Shown here one piece after another: positions 7,029 to 14,340 of a stretch of 18,966 bases of DNA. Below the pieces are notes generated by a model. The model had not been told where the DNA came from. It was given only the letters and a program-made list of their open reading frames with translations, and did not search any database. The stretch lies in NCBI GenBank assembly GCA_024405255.1, contig JAKSOY010000070.1, positions 1 to 18,966 on the forward strand. Reading direction: 5' to 3'. Made by a program: the position numbers and the translations under genes. The stretch's first letter is position 1. Every line of letters begins with the position of its first letter. This stretch comes from Kiritimatiellia bacterium. Lineage in GTDB: Bacteria; Verrucomicrobiota; Kiritimatiellia; RFP12; UBA1067.

Positions 7029-8566
7029 GTCCACTCCTTGAAACGCTGGATTCTCTCAACCACAAACGCCCGTTCGTCTGGGCTAAATACCACAAACCAG
7101 ATACTAGGCAACAATACAAATTCCATCGTCGTCAGGGTAATCAAGACACGTACGAAGCCGGCAGAAAGGAGCAAGCGAGGAACGAGGCCGACACCAACAG
7201 CAGCAGCAGACACCACGAGCAACGGCAACACGATATGAAACAACCAATAGCGTCCGCTCACCGCAAACATTCTTCGGGCAATCAGTACGCGCATACATGC
7301 CACGAGCAAACACATAAACGCCACCACCGCGCCTATCCAATATACATTGTAATCAGCATAAATTCCCAACAGGGCCAAAGGAATCGCCAGTAAATTAATG
7401 CCCCCCACAGCCATCTGGTATTTGGCGATCTTCTCACACGCATGGGCAGCAATGGCATATCCAAAAGAGGTCTTGTCCAAAATCAAACCAATCAGACTGC
7501 AAATGCAAAGCCCGGCAGCCCAACACGGCGGATTCTTCAACCACAGCACCAACACCTCATCGATTTCCAAAATGAGCGGCAATGCAAAAATCATGACGAA
7601 TATGGTCGCTAAACGACTGACACGATAGACATATTCGCGGACCCTATCCATATCTCCTGCACCGTAAGCCGTGGTGATCACCGGCCAGAATGCCCCCGTC
7701 AAGCTCGCAGACAAGGTCGAACAGTGGTTAGACAGCGTACCTCCGACTCCCTGAGCGGCATTGACCCGAGGGCCATAATACAAATTGACCAATATTCCCA
7801 TCCCCTGATCTCTCAGCAATTGGGCGGCGTTGCCGATCACAAACCATCCAGAATAGGCCAGCATTCGTTTCACACGATCCATGCAGTTGACAGAGGCCAA
7901 CCGAAAACGACATTCCGGATATTTGCGGAAAGCACGAAAGGAAATAATCAATGCCGGCAGCGACGTCAGAAGACATATCCAGAATGAAATCCCGACCAAC
8001 CACTCTCCAGGATGGGTGACGGCAAAGTACATGAAGAACACATTCAAGGTCGTGGTGAAAAAACTGTAGATCGTGAGTTCGGCAATGTCCTGCTGGGCTT
8101 CATACATCGCATGATAGGGAACCGACGCCATCGAAATGAAACAGGAAATGCAGGAGAATCGCCAAACCCATAGGCATGCGAATAGACGCTCTGGAGGGAT
8201 CGACAAACAATGCCTGACGACGAACGCGCCGATTGGATAGCCGATTAAAACCAATACAATCGGGAGAATGGTATGTATGGCCACAGCCGTCGAGAACCAT
8301 TCGCGGCATTTTTCAAGTCCCAGCCTCGAATCGCCTTGATATTTGCCGACACAAATCGCATAGAAGCGTCCGACACCAGAAGCCATAATGCCATTGAAGA
8401 ACGCAACAAAAGCAGCCATCCCTCCAACGACCCCCAGAAGGCCGTAATCGACCTCGCCGAGCGCCATCAGCGTCCATCGGCCGCAAAAGAGGCCGATCAC
8501 CAATGCATAGAGAGACCGACCGTAGGTGGTGATGATATTCAGAAATATGCGACGCGTTGGTGTCAT
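7013..8566 (-). CDS. Wzx/MATE-type polysaccharide flippase
   Basis: A 517-residue polytopic membrane protein with roughly 12-14 hydrophobic segments spread along its length. It belongs to the MOP superfamily, in which Wzx-type members flip lipid-linked oligosaccharide repeat units to the periplasm; MATE members export small molecules. The N-terminus (NIITTYGRSLYALVIGLF, near 9-26, then LGEVDYGLLGVVGG) is typical of polysaccharide-associated MOP proteins. Flanking genes for a glycosyltransferase, a pyruvyl transferase and a sugar dehydrogenase favour the flippase role over drug export. The ATG at 8566 follows a 72-bp spacer without a clear Shine-Dalgarno, so the start is only probable. No Wzy polymerase is recognisable in this window. 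Confidence 0.87.
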   Translation of the reverse strand: MTPTRRIFLNIITTYGRSLYALVIGLFCGRWTLMALGEVDYGLLGVVGGMAAFVAFFNGIMASGVGRFYAICVGKYQGDSRLGLEKCREWFSTAVAIHTILPIVLVLIGYPIGAFVVRHCLSIPPERLFACLWVWRFSCISCFISMASVPYHAMYEAQQDIAELTIYSFFTTTLNVFFMYFAVTHPGEWLVGISFWICLLTSLPALIISFRAFRKYPECRFRLASVNCMDRVKRMLAYSGWFVIGNAAQLLRDQGMGILVNLYYGPRVNAAQGVGGTLSNHCSTLSASLTGAFWPVITTAYGAGDMDRVREYVYRVSRLATIFVMIFALPLILEIDEVLVLWLKNPPCWAAGLCICSLIGLILDKTSFGYAIAAHACEKIAKYQMAVGGINLLAIPLALLGIYADYNVYWIGAVVAFMCLLVACMRVLIARRMFAVSGRYWLFHIVLPLLVVSAAAVGVGLVPRLLLSAGFVRVLITLTTMEFVLLPSIWFVVFSPDERAFVVERIQRFKEWTWPKK

Positions 8567-8638
8567 AGTCTTTTACATTCCGAATAAATCTGAAAAATCG
8601 GACTGTCTAGACTTCAACCGTCGCATGGCGGGAGCCTG

Positions 8639-9394
8639 TTAGATATGCTCTTCAAATCCACGGAAATGGACATTCAACTCATGCAAGGGCGCCAAGAGAC
8701 GACCGAGTGGTTGGCCTTGCGTGAGTTTCGCAAATGCATTGACATCCTTCGGAAAGCACTTGCCGCCATAACCGCACTTGCCGTCGGGTCCCGGCACAAA
8801 CGTGTGCATATCGTTGATATAGCCGGACAACAGACAACCCGTATGGACATTCGACCAATCGGCCCCCATCTTCTCGCAGTATTCCTTCACCGCATTGAAG
8901 TAGGTCACCTTGTAGGCACCGAATACATTATGGGCATACTTGGTAATTTCCGCCTCGAGTGGCGACATCACGGCAAAACGCTTGCCCTTGAAAATCCGCG
9001 CGAGCAGTTCAATCGCTCCTGTAAAGACCATCGTCTGCTTTTTGAAGTCTTCAATATGCGTCCGTTCGGTCAAGAACTCCGGCATATAGCAGACCTGGTG
9101 GCCCGTCTCACGCGAGAGCCGATCGGACGTCCCCGGCAGGATCGTCGTACGCACGAAGACAGGCACCTGCGGAAGCGCCGAGATCAACTGCTTCATCAAC
9201 GTAAGATCTTGCGTGCCATCGTCTTCGGTTGGCACGTGAATCTGCAGAAACGCGACATCGATCTTGGAGAGGTCGTCGTTGTAGCCTTTCGGCGGATCGC
9301 TGATGAACAGCCGACACTCAGGATTATTCTCCTCAAGCCAGGCTTTCAACGCCCCGCCGACAAAACCACAACCAATGATACCAACGTTTATCAT
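8639..9394 (-). CDS. Short UDP-glucose/GDP-mannose dehydrogenase family protein
   Basis: A 251-residue NAD-dependent nucleotide-sugar dehydrogenase that would oxidise a UDP- or GDP-hexose to the uronate, supplying charged sugars for surface glycans. The N-terminal Rossmann motif GCGFVGG is at 8-14, the central-domain MPEFLTE at 104-110, the helix EAEITKYAHNVF at 147-158 and the catalytic-cysteine motif GGKCFPKD at 211-218 (Cys213). Usual members have about 390-450 residues. This one stops about 35 residues after the catalytic loop and so lacks the C-terminal nucleotide-sugar-binding domain. The next gene begins 72 bp further on, and I see no frameshifted remnant. The ATG at 9394 has AGAGGA 7 nt upstream; an in-frame start at 9421 is less likely. 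Activity is uncertain because of the missing domain. Confidence 0.85.
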   Translation of the reverse strand: MINVGIIGCGFVGGALKAWLEENNPECRLFISDPPKGYNDDLSKIDVAFLQIHVPTEDDGTQDLTLMKQLISALPQVPVFVRTTILPGTSDRLSRETGHQVCYMPEFLTERTHIEDFKKQTMVFTGAIELLARIFKGKRFAVMSPLEAEITKYAHNVFGAYKVTYFNAVKEYCEKMGADWSNVHTGCLLSGYINDMHTFVPGPDGKCGYGGKCFPKDVNAFAKLTQGQPLGRLLAPLHELNVHFRGFEEHI

Positions 9395-9417
9395 GATCAA
9401 ATCCTCTTCATGTCGCG

Positions 9418-10650
9418 TCATTCGACGCGTTTGACAGTGGGCTTGATGCCTTTGATCGCCTTGAGCGACGCTTCGGCGATGGTCCTCGGGACGAATGCGT
9501 TGTTCTTCTCGATCACGACCTCGAGCTTTCCGCCACGCGCGGCGAAAGCCGAAAGATCGCCGCTCGGCGTGAGCGCTTTGCAGGTCTCGCGCAGGGCGAG
9601 CACTTGCACCGGCGCAGACTCATGGCCATATTCGGTATCGCCGAAGAACCAATGCACGCGCCATTGGGACGTGCGAATGACCGGCTTGAGATCGACCCCG
9701 CGCTCGACCACGTCCACCTTCAGGTTGAGGTTGGTCGAAACGGATTCCGCCGTGTAAAGCTCATGCCACATATGACGGATTTTATCCTTCGTATGCGAGA
9801 ACGAAAAGATGTTGTCGTAATTCGCCGCAAGATCGAAGAACTCGTCTTCCTTCATGGTGAGTCCGTTTTTCTGCTTGGCCGCCACCATGACTGCTTCGCA
9901 CTGCGCATCGCGCAGGACCATGTGGCCCGAACGGTCACGAACGTTCAACGAGACATTGAACTCGTACAGGAACGTACGCCAGAAGTCCAGCGCGGGATTT
10001 TCAAGCTTCAGCACATCAACGTCTTCCGGATACTTCTGCGCGAGGAAGACACCTTGCGCACCAGCCGACTCGCGACCTTCGAACACCGTCTTTTCCGGTA
10101 CCTTGCCAAAACGCGCCATTACCAACGCCTTGCCTCCGACGACAGCCAGATGCATCGCCTCTTCCATAAACATCTGACGCGCTTCAGGACGCTTGAATCC
10201 CGTCATTTCGGGATTCGGCGATTCGTCGCGCTTCCGCAGGATGTTCATCCCGCCGTCGCAGCACACGACCGCCGTACCATCCTTGATACGCTGCGGCGCA
10301 TTCTTGGGGAAACTTCCGCCCGGACCCTCCGTACCGAGCACAAGCAGCGTCCCGTTCCACTGCGCCGGCTGGGGGAAGATCGCCTCGCACCGCACCTTGT
10401 TCATGCTGTTGGGAACCGGCATCTGGAAGACACAATGCGCGCAGTCGCCGAGTCCGTCAAAGCGTCCGCGCAACGTCCCATCCGCCAGTGTACGCATCAC
10501 CACGAGTTCAATCTGGCCTCCCTGCAGATTCGCTTGACGCGCCCAGCTCCGCGAACCAAGATAGTCCTTGTAGAGCTCCGTGGAACCCGAAATGATCGAC
10601 GTGCAGCCCGTCAGAAGCAGGGCTGCCGAGAGAAGAATCGAAACTCGCAT
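9418..10650 (-). CDS. Lipoprotein related to the tannase/feruloyl esterase family
   Basis: A 410-residue protein with a lipoprotein signal: hydrophobic residues 4-14, then the lipobox LLTGC with lipidated Cys16. LspA, encoded upstream, would process it. The body resembles tannase/feruloyl esterase alpha/beta hydrolases: PAQWNGTLLVLGTEGPGG (95-112), the nucleophile-like ESAGAQ with Ser195 (194-199), AQKYPEDVD (204-212), and HWFFGDTEYG (333-342) for the acid-residue strand. The classic GCSxGG nucleophile elbow is changed and I do not find the usual catalytic histidine motif near the end, so it may be divergent or inactive. The ATG at 10650 is chosen because AGGAAG lies just upstream and the signal starts there. 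An ATG at 10683 would be only about 4 nt from the predicted transcription start. Family call is moderate; lipoprotein call is firm. Confidence 0.65.
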   Translation of the reverse strand: MRVSILLSAALLLTGCTSIISGSTELYKDYLGSRSWARQANLQGGQIELVVMRTLADGTLRGRFDGLGDCAHCVFQMPVPNSMNKVRCEAIFPQPAQWNGTLLVLGTEGPGGSFPKNAPQRIKDGTAVVCCDGGMNILRKRDESPNPEMTGFKRPEARQMFMEEAMHLAVVGGKALVMARFGKVPEKTVFEGRESAGAQGVFLAQKYPEDVDVLKLENPALDFWRTFLYEFNVSLNVRDRSGHMVLRDAQCEAVMVAAKQKNGLTMKEDEFFDLAANYDNIFSFSHTKDKIRHMWHELYTAESVSTNLNLKVDVVERGVDLKPVIRTSQWRVHWFFGDTEYGHESAPVQVLALRETCKALTPSGDLSAFAARGGKLEVVIEKNNAFVPRTIAEASLKAIKGIKPTVKRVE

Positions 10651-10693
10651 GTTCTTCCTAGCCTTTGAACTCTTGAATGTCATAGCAACTACT

Positions 10694-10702
10694 ATTATAT
10701 CA
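10694..10702 (-). promoter_or_regulatory. Extended -10 promoter element for the tannase-like lipoprotein gene
   Basis: On the minus strand this reads TGATATAAT, a perfect sigma-70 -10 hexamer with the TGN extension. It lies in the 27- to 60-bp gap before the lipoprotein gene. No good -35 is at the standard distance, which an extended -10 can tolerate. Predicted transcription starts near 10687. Confidence 0.5.
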
Positions 10703-10710
10703 TAAATCGC

Positions 10711-12144
10711 TTACAATGCGTCCGAAGTTTTAAGAAAATGTTCACTGCGCGTCTGCTTGTACGGATACTCGATCTCAGCCCCGTCGTCCGCATAGTCGAG
10801 CATCCCTTCCTTGTTCAGGAAGAACGACACCCGAATCGTCTTCTTCGGCTGGCCGCTCGGCCACAGCTCGATGATCTTCTCCCCCGTCGGGCGATAGAAG
10901 CGGTCCGCAAAGACCGAACCGGCACGACGGCGCGAGATGATTGAAATGTTTCCGTTCGTGTCGAAGTCGAACGTGTCGGCCCAATCCCGTGGCACATACA
11001 GCGGACGCAACGCCCGACGGAACGGATCCGCCGGAGATACGTGTGACGCATAGTTGTTCTCACGCAAAAGCCCCGAGTTGTAATAATCGGACTTCACATC
11101 CGGCGGCTGATAGAACGAAATGATCGCCGGCGGACCCCAGAGTCCCTTGCCGATCCGTGAAAAGACGGCGATGTCGAGACGCGTGGACATGAACCGCCGG
11201 TTGATGTGGATCTCGGCGAATCCGTTCGCCGGCGACAGACGCTTGTCGCCCAGATAGGACTGGAGATGCTGAAGGCCGCGTCCGCGAACGACCATCCACT
11301 TGTATTCGACCTTCTGGTTGCCGCCCCCCCAAGTACGTGCCGAGAAACGGAACACGCGATTCGCCTCCGGCGCACGCAAGACAATGCCGATCGCAAACGG
11401 CGTAGCGAAGGACTCTTCGTCCTGAAGGTCCGAATAGTCGCGTCCCGGCTTCATCTTCGGCCGCGGGTCACGAGCATAGTCATCATAGATGGGACGGATG
11501 TACGCGATCGGCGGAACCCCGGCGATCGTCAATTCCCGCGCCGCCTTCTCAAGCTTCGGGAAATCAAAGTGGCTTCGCATAAACGCCGCCGGATGCGCAC
11601 GCGGGGTCAGATAGTCTTCGGGTTCGAGTCCCGCCAGATTCCGACGAATGAGCCACTGCAGAATCGGCGCCAAGGCGTTCTTCGTACAGAGCACCTCCCG
11701 CACCTCGGACGAGAGCGCATTCGTCACGGAATCAAGCGCATCGCGCACGGCAACCGCCTCGGCCCGCGTACCGACGATCGGCAGATAGAACGGCACATTC
11801 GCCGGCAGATAGTCGACGGTCGCCCGACTGATCTCGCCCTTCTCCCCGCGCTCCAACCACGAGGCCGGCCCGACATAGCCCACGGCGAGCCGATTATGGA
11901 GATAGCAATCGGACAGCGCCTTCGTATGGTTCGCCGAAAAGAACGGACGTAGTTCGAACAGCGGCTTGCCCGTCTCCACGGGTTTCTCGGGAACCACCAC
12001 CTCCTGCTTGGGCGGCGCCACAAGCGTACCGCCGAAGTTCTGCTCTTTTTGAGCCGCATTGAAATCAACTTGTGCCGCGCCGGCGGAAAGTGCGATGAAG
12101 ACACCGAGGAGAACTGTCAGCAGATCGTATTTCATATCGTACAT
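10711..12144 (-). CDS. Secreted protein of unknown function
   Basis: A 477-residue protein I do not recognise. Residues about 8-24 (LLTVLLGVFIALSAGAA) form a signal-peptide core with probable cleavage near residue 24. A proline/valine-rich linker (43-60) follows, then a long globular region with several tryptophan- and aromatic-rich beta-like stretches, for example FRFSARTWGGGNQKVEYKW near 264-282 and DTFDFDTNGNISII near 390-403. No lipobox, transmembrane anchor or catalytic motif is evident. The ATG at 12144 has AAAGGA 5 nt upstream and is preferred over the ATG three codons later. It lies 25 bp downstream of the PP2C gene, so it probably shares that transcript, and is followed by a separate promoter for the lipoprotein. 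It is probably exported to the periplasm or cell surface; role unknown. Confidence 0.75.
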   Translation of the reverse strand: MYDMKYDLLTVLLGVFIALSAGAAQVDFNAAQKEQNFGGTLVAPPKQEVVVPEKPVETGKPLFELRPFFSANHTKALSDCYLHNRLAVGYVGPASWLERGEKGEISRATVDYLPANVPFYLPIVGTRAEAVAVRDALDSVTNALSSEVREVLCTKNALAPILQWLIRRNLAGLEPEDYLTPRAHPAAFMRSHFDFPKLEKAARELTIAGVPPIAYIRPIYDDYARDPRPKMKPGRDYSDLQDEESFATPFAIGIVLRAPEANRVFRFSARTWGGGNQKVEYKWMVVRGRGLQHLQSYLGDKRLSPANGFAEIHINRRFMSTRLDIAVFSRIGKGLWGPPAIISFYQPPDVKSDYYNSGLLRENNYASHVSPADPFRRALRPLYVPRDWADTFDFDTNGNISIISRRRAGSVFADRFYRPTGEKIIELWPSGQPKKTIRVSFFLNKEGMLDYADDGAEIEYPYKQTRSEHFLKTSDAL

Positions 12145-12169
12145 GTTCCTTTCCAGGTTGATTTAAAGT

Positions 12170-13006
12170 TCAGCCGCCTTGCCGACTTGTGGCATAGGCG
12201 CAGAGAATGGTGTAATTGTCTTGTGCGCCCGCTTTGCGTACGGCCGCCTCCAAACGCGCCACCGCGACCCGCGGGGTTGAAGCCTGGGACAGAATCTGCG
12301 CGATCTCGGCATCGTCCAGCATGTCGTGCACGCCGTCCGAACAGAACAGAAAGCGGTCGCCCCGCTGCACGTCGATGCTCTTCCATTCAGGACGCACCCG
12401 CAGTTCCGTTCCCACCGCACGCGTGAGGATGTGCGTGAGCGGATTGCTGCGCGCCTGCAGAACACGCGCCTGGTCGGCACCGTTGATGCTGCCCGCTATC
12501 GCCTGTCCCAACTCATTGCCGACCGTATGGTCGCGCGTCAGGGCGTCGAGGCGTCCGTAGCGGTAGCGATACGCCCGGCTGTCGCCCACGTGGAAGATAC
12601 GTGCCAACACGCCGGACACCGGTTCCGAGACAAGGCCGACGGCCGTTGTGCCCATCGTCTTGTAGCCATGTTCCTTCGCATACGCACGAATACGCGTATT
12701 CACCTCGGTGAGCGCCGCCGCGATGGCTTGCTCACGCGAGGCCAGATCGTTCTCCTCGGCCTTCACCGCCGCGTCAATGGCCTGACAGGCCCATTCGCTC
12801 GCCAAAGAGCCATCCGCACCGCCGCCCATGCCATCCGCCACGCAAAACAGCATCCTGTCGGACGCGCACAGAAAGTGGTCCTGATTGTCGGCCCGCACAA
12901 GTCCACGGTCGGTCGTGGCAAAGGTCGCAAACGCAATCCGTCGCGGACGCGTTTTTTTCAGATGAAGAAACACAAGGATCTGTTGAATGAATCGGTTCAT
13001 GCACAC
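12170..13006 (-). CDS. PP2C-type serine/threonine protein phosphatase
   Basis: A 278-residue metal-dependent phosphatase that removes phosphate from Ser/Thr of proteins. All core PPM motifs are present: RADNQD (38-43), VADGMGGGADG (56-66), GTTAVGL (119-125), HVGDSRAYRYR (139-149), LTRDHTV (156-162), FCSDGVHDML (221-230) and GAQDNYTIL (260-268). The metal-binding aspartates are Asp43, Asp58, Asp224 and Asp263. Residues 5-17 are mildly hydrophobic and basic, but there is no clear membrane span or sensor domain. A GTG at 13006 has AGGA about 5 nt upstream; an ATG at 13000 (two codons later) is also possible. It begins 7 nt after the xseA stop, so it is surely co-transcribed. No partner Ser/Thr kinase is in the window. 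Confidence 0.92.
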   Translation of the reverse strand: MCMNRFIQQILVFLHLKKTRPRRIAFATFATTDRGLVRADNQDHFLCASDRMLFCVADGMGGGADGSLASEWACQAIDAAVKAEENDLASREQAIAAALTEVNTRIRAYAKEHGYKTMGTTAVGLVSEPVSGVLARIFHVGDSRAYRYRYGRLDALTRDHTVGNELGQAIAGSINGADQARVLQARSNPLTHILTRAVGTELRVRPEWKSIDVQRGDRFLFCSDGVHDMLDDAEIAQILSQASTPRVAVARLEAAVRKAGAQDNYTILCAYATSRQGG

Positions 13007-13013
13007 TCGCTTC

Positions 13014-14330
13014 CTAAATCGTCACCGATTCAAGTTGGCCGTCTTTGAGACGCGTCTTCAGATGCGTCCCCTTCGCGACATCGCCCGCCGCGCGAATGAC
13101 GCGACCTTCGGCGTCCGTCGTGATCGAATAGCCGCGCTCGAGCACCTGATAGGGATTCAGCAGCGTGAGCGCCCGCTGGCACGTGGCGAGTTTGGACTCC
13201 GCCCGCTGCACGGCTTCGCGCATCGGCGGCGCCAAACGCAGGGAGGCACGTTCGACACGCTGTGTCGCAGAGGCCAGCGAGGCTTTCAGCGCCGGTTCGA
13301 GACGCGCCGCAAGACCGGTCAGCGTCCGCTCCGTACGCGCCAACCCCACTTGCGGGGCGGACGACAGGCGATGCGTGAGATAGTCGACTTGCTGGATGTA
13401 CCCTTCCAGACGGTTCTGCACCATCTGCCGCAGACGCGCGGCAAGGTCTGTGACCTGCGCCTGCAGGTCGGCCTTGACAGGCACTACGCGTTCGGCCGCG
13501 ATCGAGGGCGTGCCGGCCAGCAGGTCGGCCACGTAGTCGCAGAGGGTCGTATCGCTTTCGTGACCGACCGCCGAGATGATCGGGATCTCCGACGCCGCCA
13601 CGGCCCGAACGACAGGCTCTTCATTGAACGTCCACAGGTCTTCGACGGATCCGCCGCCGCGTGCGAGAATGAGGACATCCGGTACCCAGCCGGCATCGTG
13701 GTTGACGAGCAGTCCATTGAAGAACCGCAAGCCCGCCACGAGCGTTTCCGCGGCGCCTTCGCCCTGCACCTTCGCCGGGTAGACGCGGATCTCGACATTC
13801 GGGAAACGTCGGTTGATCACATCGCACATGTCATGGATCACGGCACCCGCGGGCGACGTGACAATGCCGATGCGACGCGGCAGAAACGGCAACGGGCGCC
13901 GTCGTTCGGGATGATCGAGCTTGTTGAGTCCTTCGGCTTCAAGTTTCGCCTTGAGCGCATTGAACTCCGCCATCTTGTCACCGACACCGGCCAGGCGAAT
14001 GCGCGACACCTTGAACGAATACTGTCCACGGGACATGTTCAAGTCGAGTTCGCCCATCATCTGGACTTTGAGACCGTTGACTTTCTCCTCGCCCTGTGCC
14101 AGCATGGCGCGATAGTTTTCATCGCAGCCGCCCACGTGAAACGCAAAGAGCACGCAGTTGATCGACGCATCGTTGTCCTTCAGCGTGAAGTAGCGGTGTC
14201 CCGATCCGTAGATTTTATTGCCGGAGACCTCGCCTTCAATCCACACACCGACCAAGCGCGCGTTATTCGCGAGCAGGTTCTTCCGAATGGACTTCGTCAA
14301 CTGCGTGACACTATAGACGGCTTCACTCAA
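13014..14330 (-). CDS. xseA: Exodeoxyribonuclease VII large subunit
   Basis: The catalytic subunit of exonuclease VII, which with XseB degrades single-stranded DNA into short oligonucleotides. From the start chosen here the product has 438 residues (E. coli: 456). It shows the N-terminal OB-fold (AVYSVTQL 4-11, WIEGEVSGNKIYGSGHRYFT 30-49), the catalytic core with IGIVTSPAGAVIHD (154-167), DVLILARGGGSVEDLW (218-233) and ISAVGHESDTTLCDYVADLL (252-271), then a long helical C-terminal region. No ATG or GTG is available in frame at the right place. A TTG at 14330, 10 nt past the argJ stop, fits the family's usual start, although it has no Shine-Dalgarno and would rely on coupling. The open frame continues upstream to 14693 but only as an out-of-frame shadow of argJ. 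XseB is not seen here. Confidence 0.93.
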   Translation of the reverse strand: MSEAVYSVTQLTKSIRKNLLANNARLVGVWIEGEVSGNKIYGSGHRYFTLKDNDASINCVLFAFHVGGCDENYRAMLAQGEEKVNGLKVQMMGELDLNMSRGQYSFKVSRIRLAGVGDKMAEFNALKAKLEAEGLNKLDHPERRRPLPFLPRRIGIVTSPAGAVIHDMCDVINRRFPNVEIRVYPAKVQGEGAAETLVAGLRFFNGLLVNHDAGWVPDVLILARGGGSVEDLWTFNEEPVVRAVAASEIPIISAVGHESDTTLCDYVADLLAGTPSIAAERVVPVKADLQAQVTDLAARLRQMVQNRLEGYIQQVDYLTHRLSSAPQVGLARTERTLTGLAARLEPALKASLASATQRVERASLRLAPPMREAVQRAESKLATCQRALTLLNPYQVLERGYSITTDAEGRVIRAAGDVAKGTHLKTRLKDGQLESVTI

Positions 14331-14340
14331 GTGGCAGGAC

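Noticed and set aside
9604..10668. 354-codon plus-strand open frame opposite the lipoprotein gene
   Set aside because: The opposite strand has a lipobox, a Shine-Dalgarno, a promoter and tannase-like motifs. This frame is arginine/histidine-rich with none of these.
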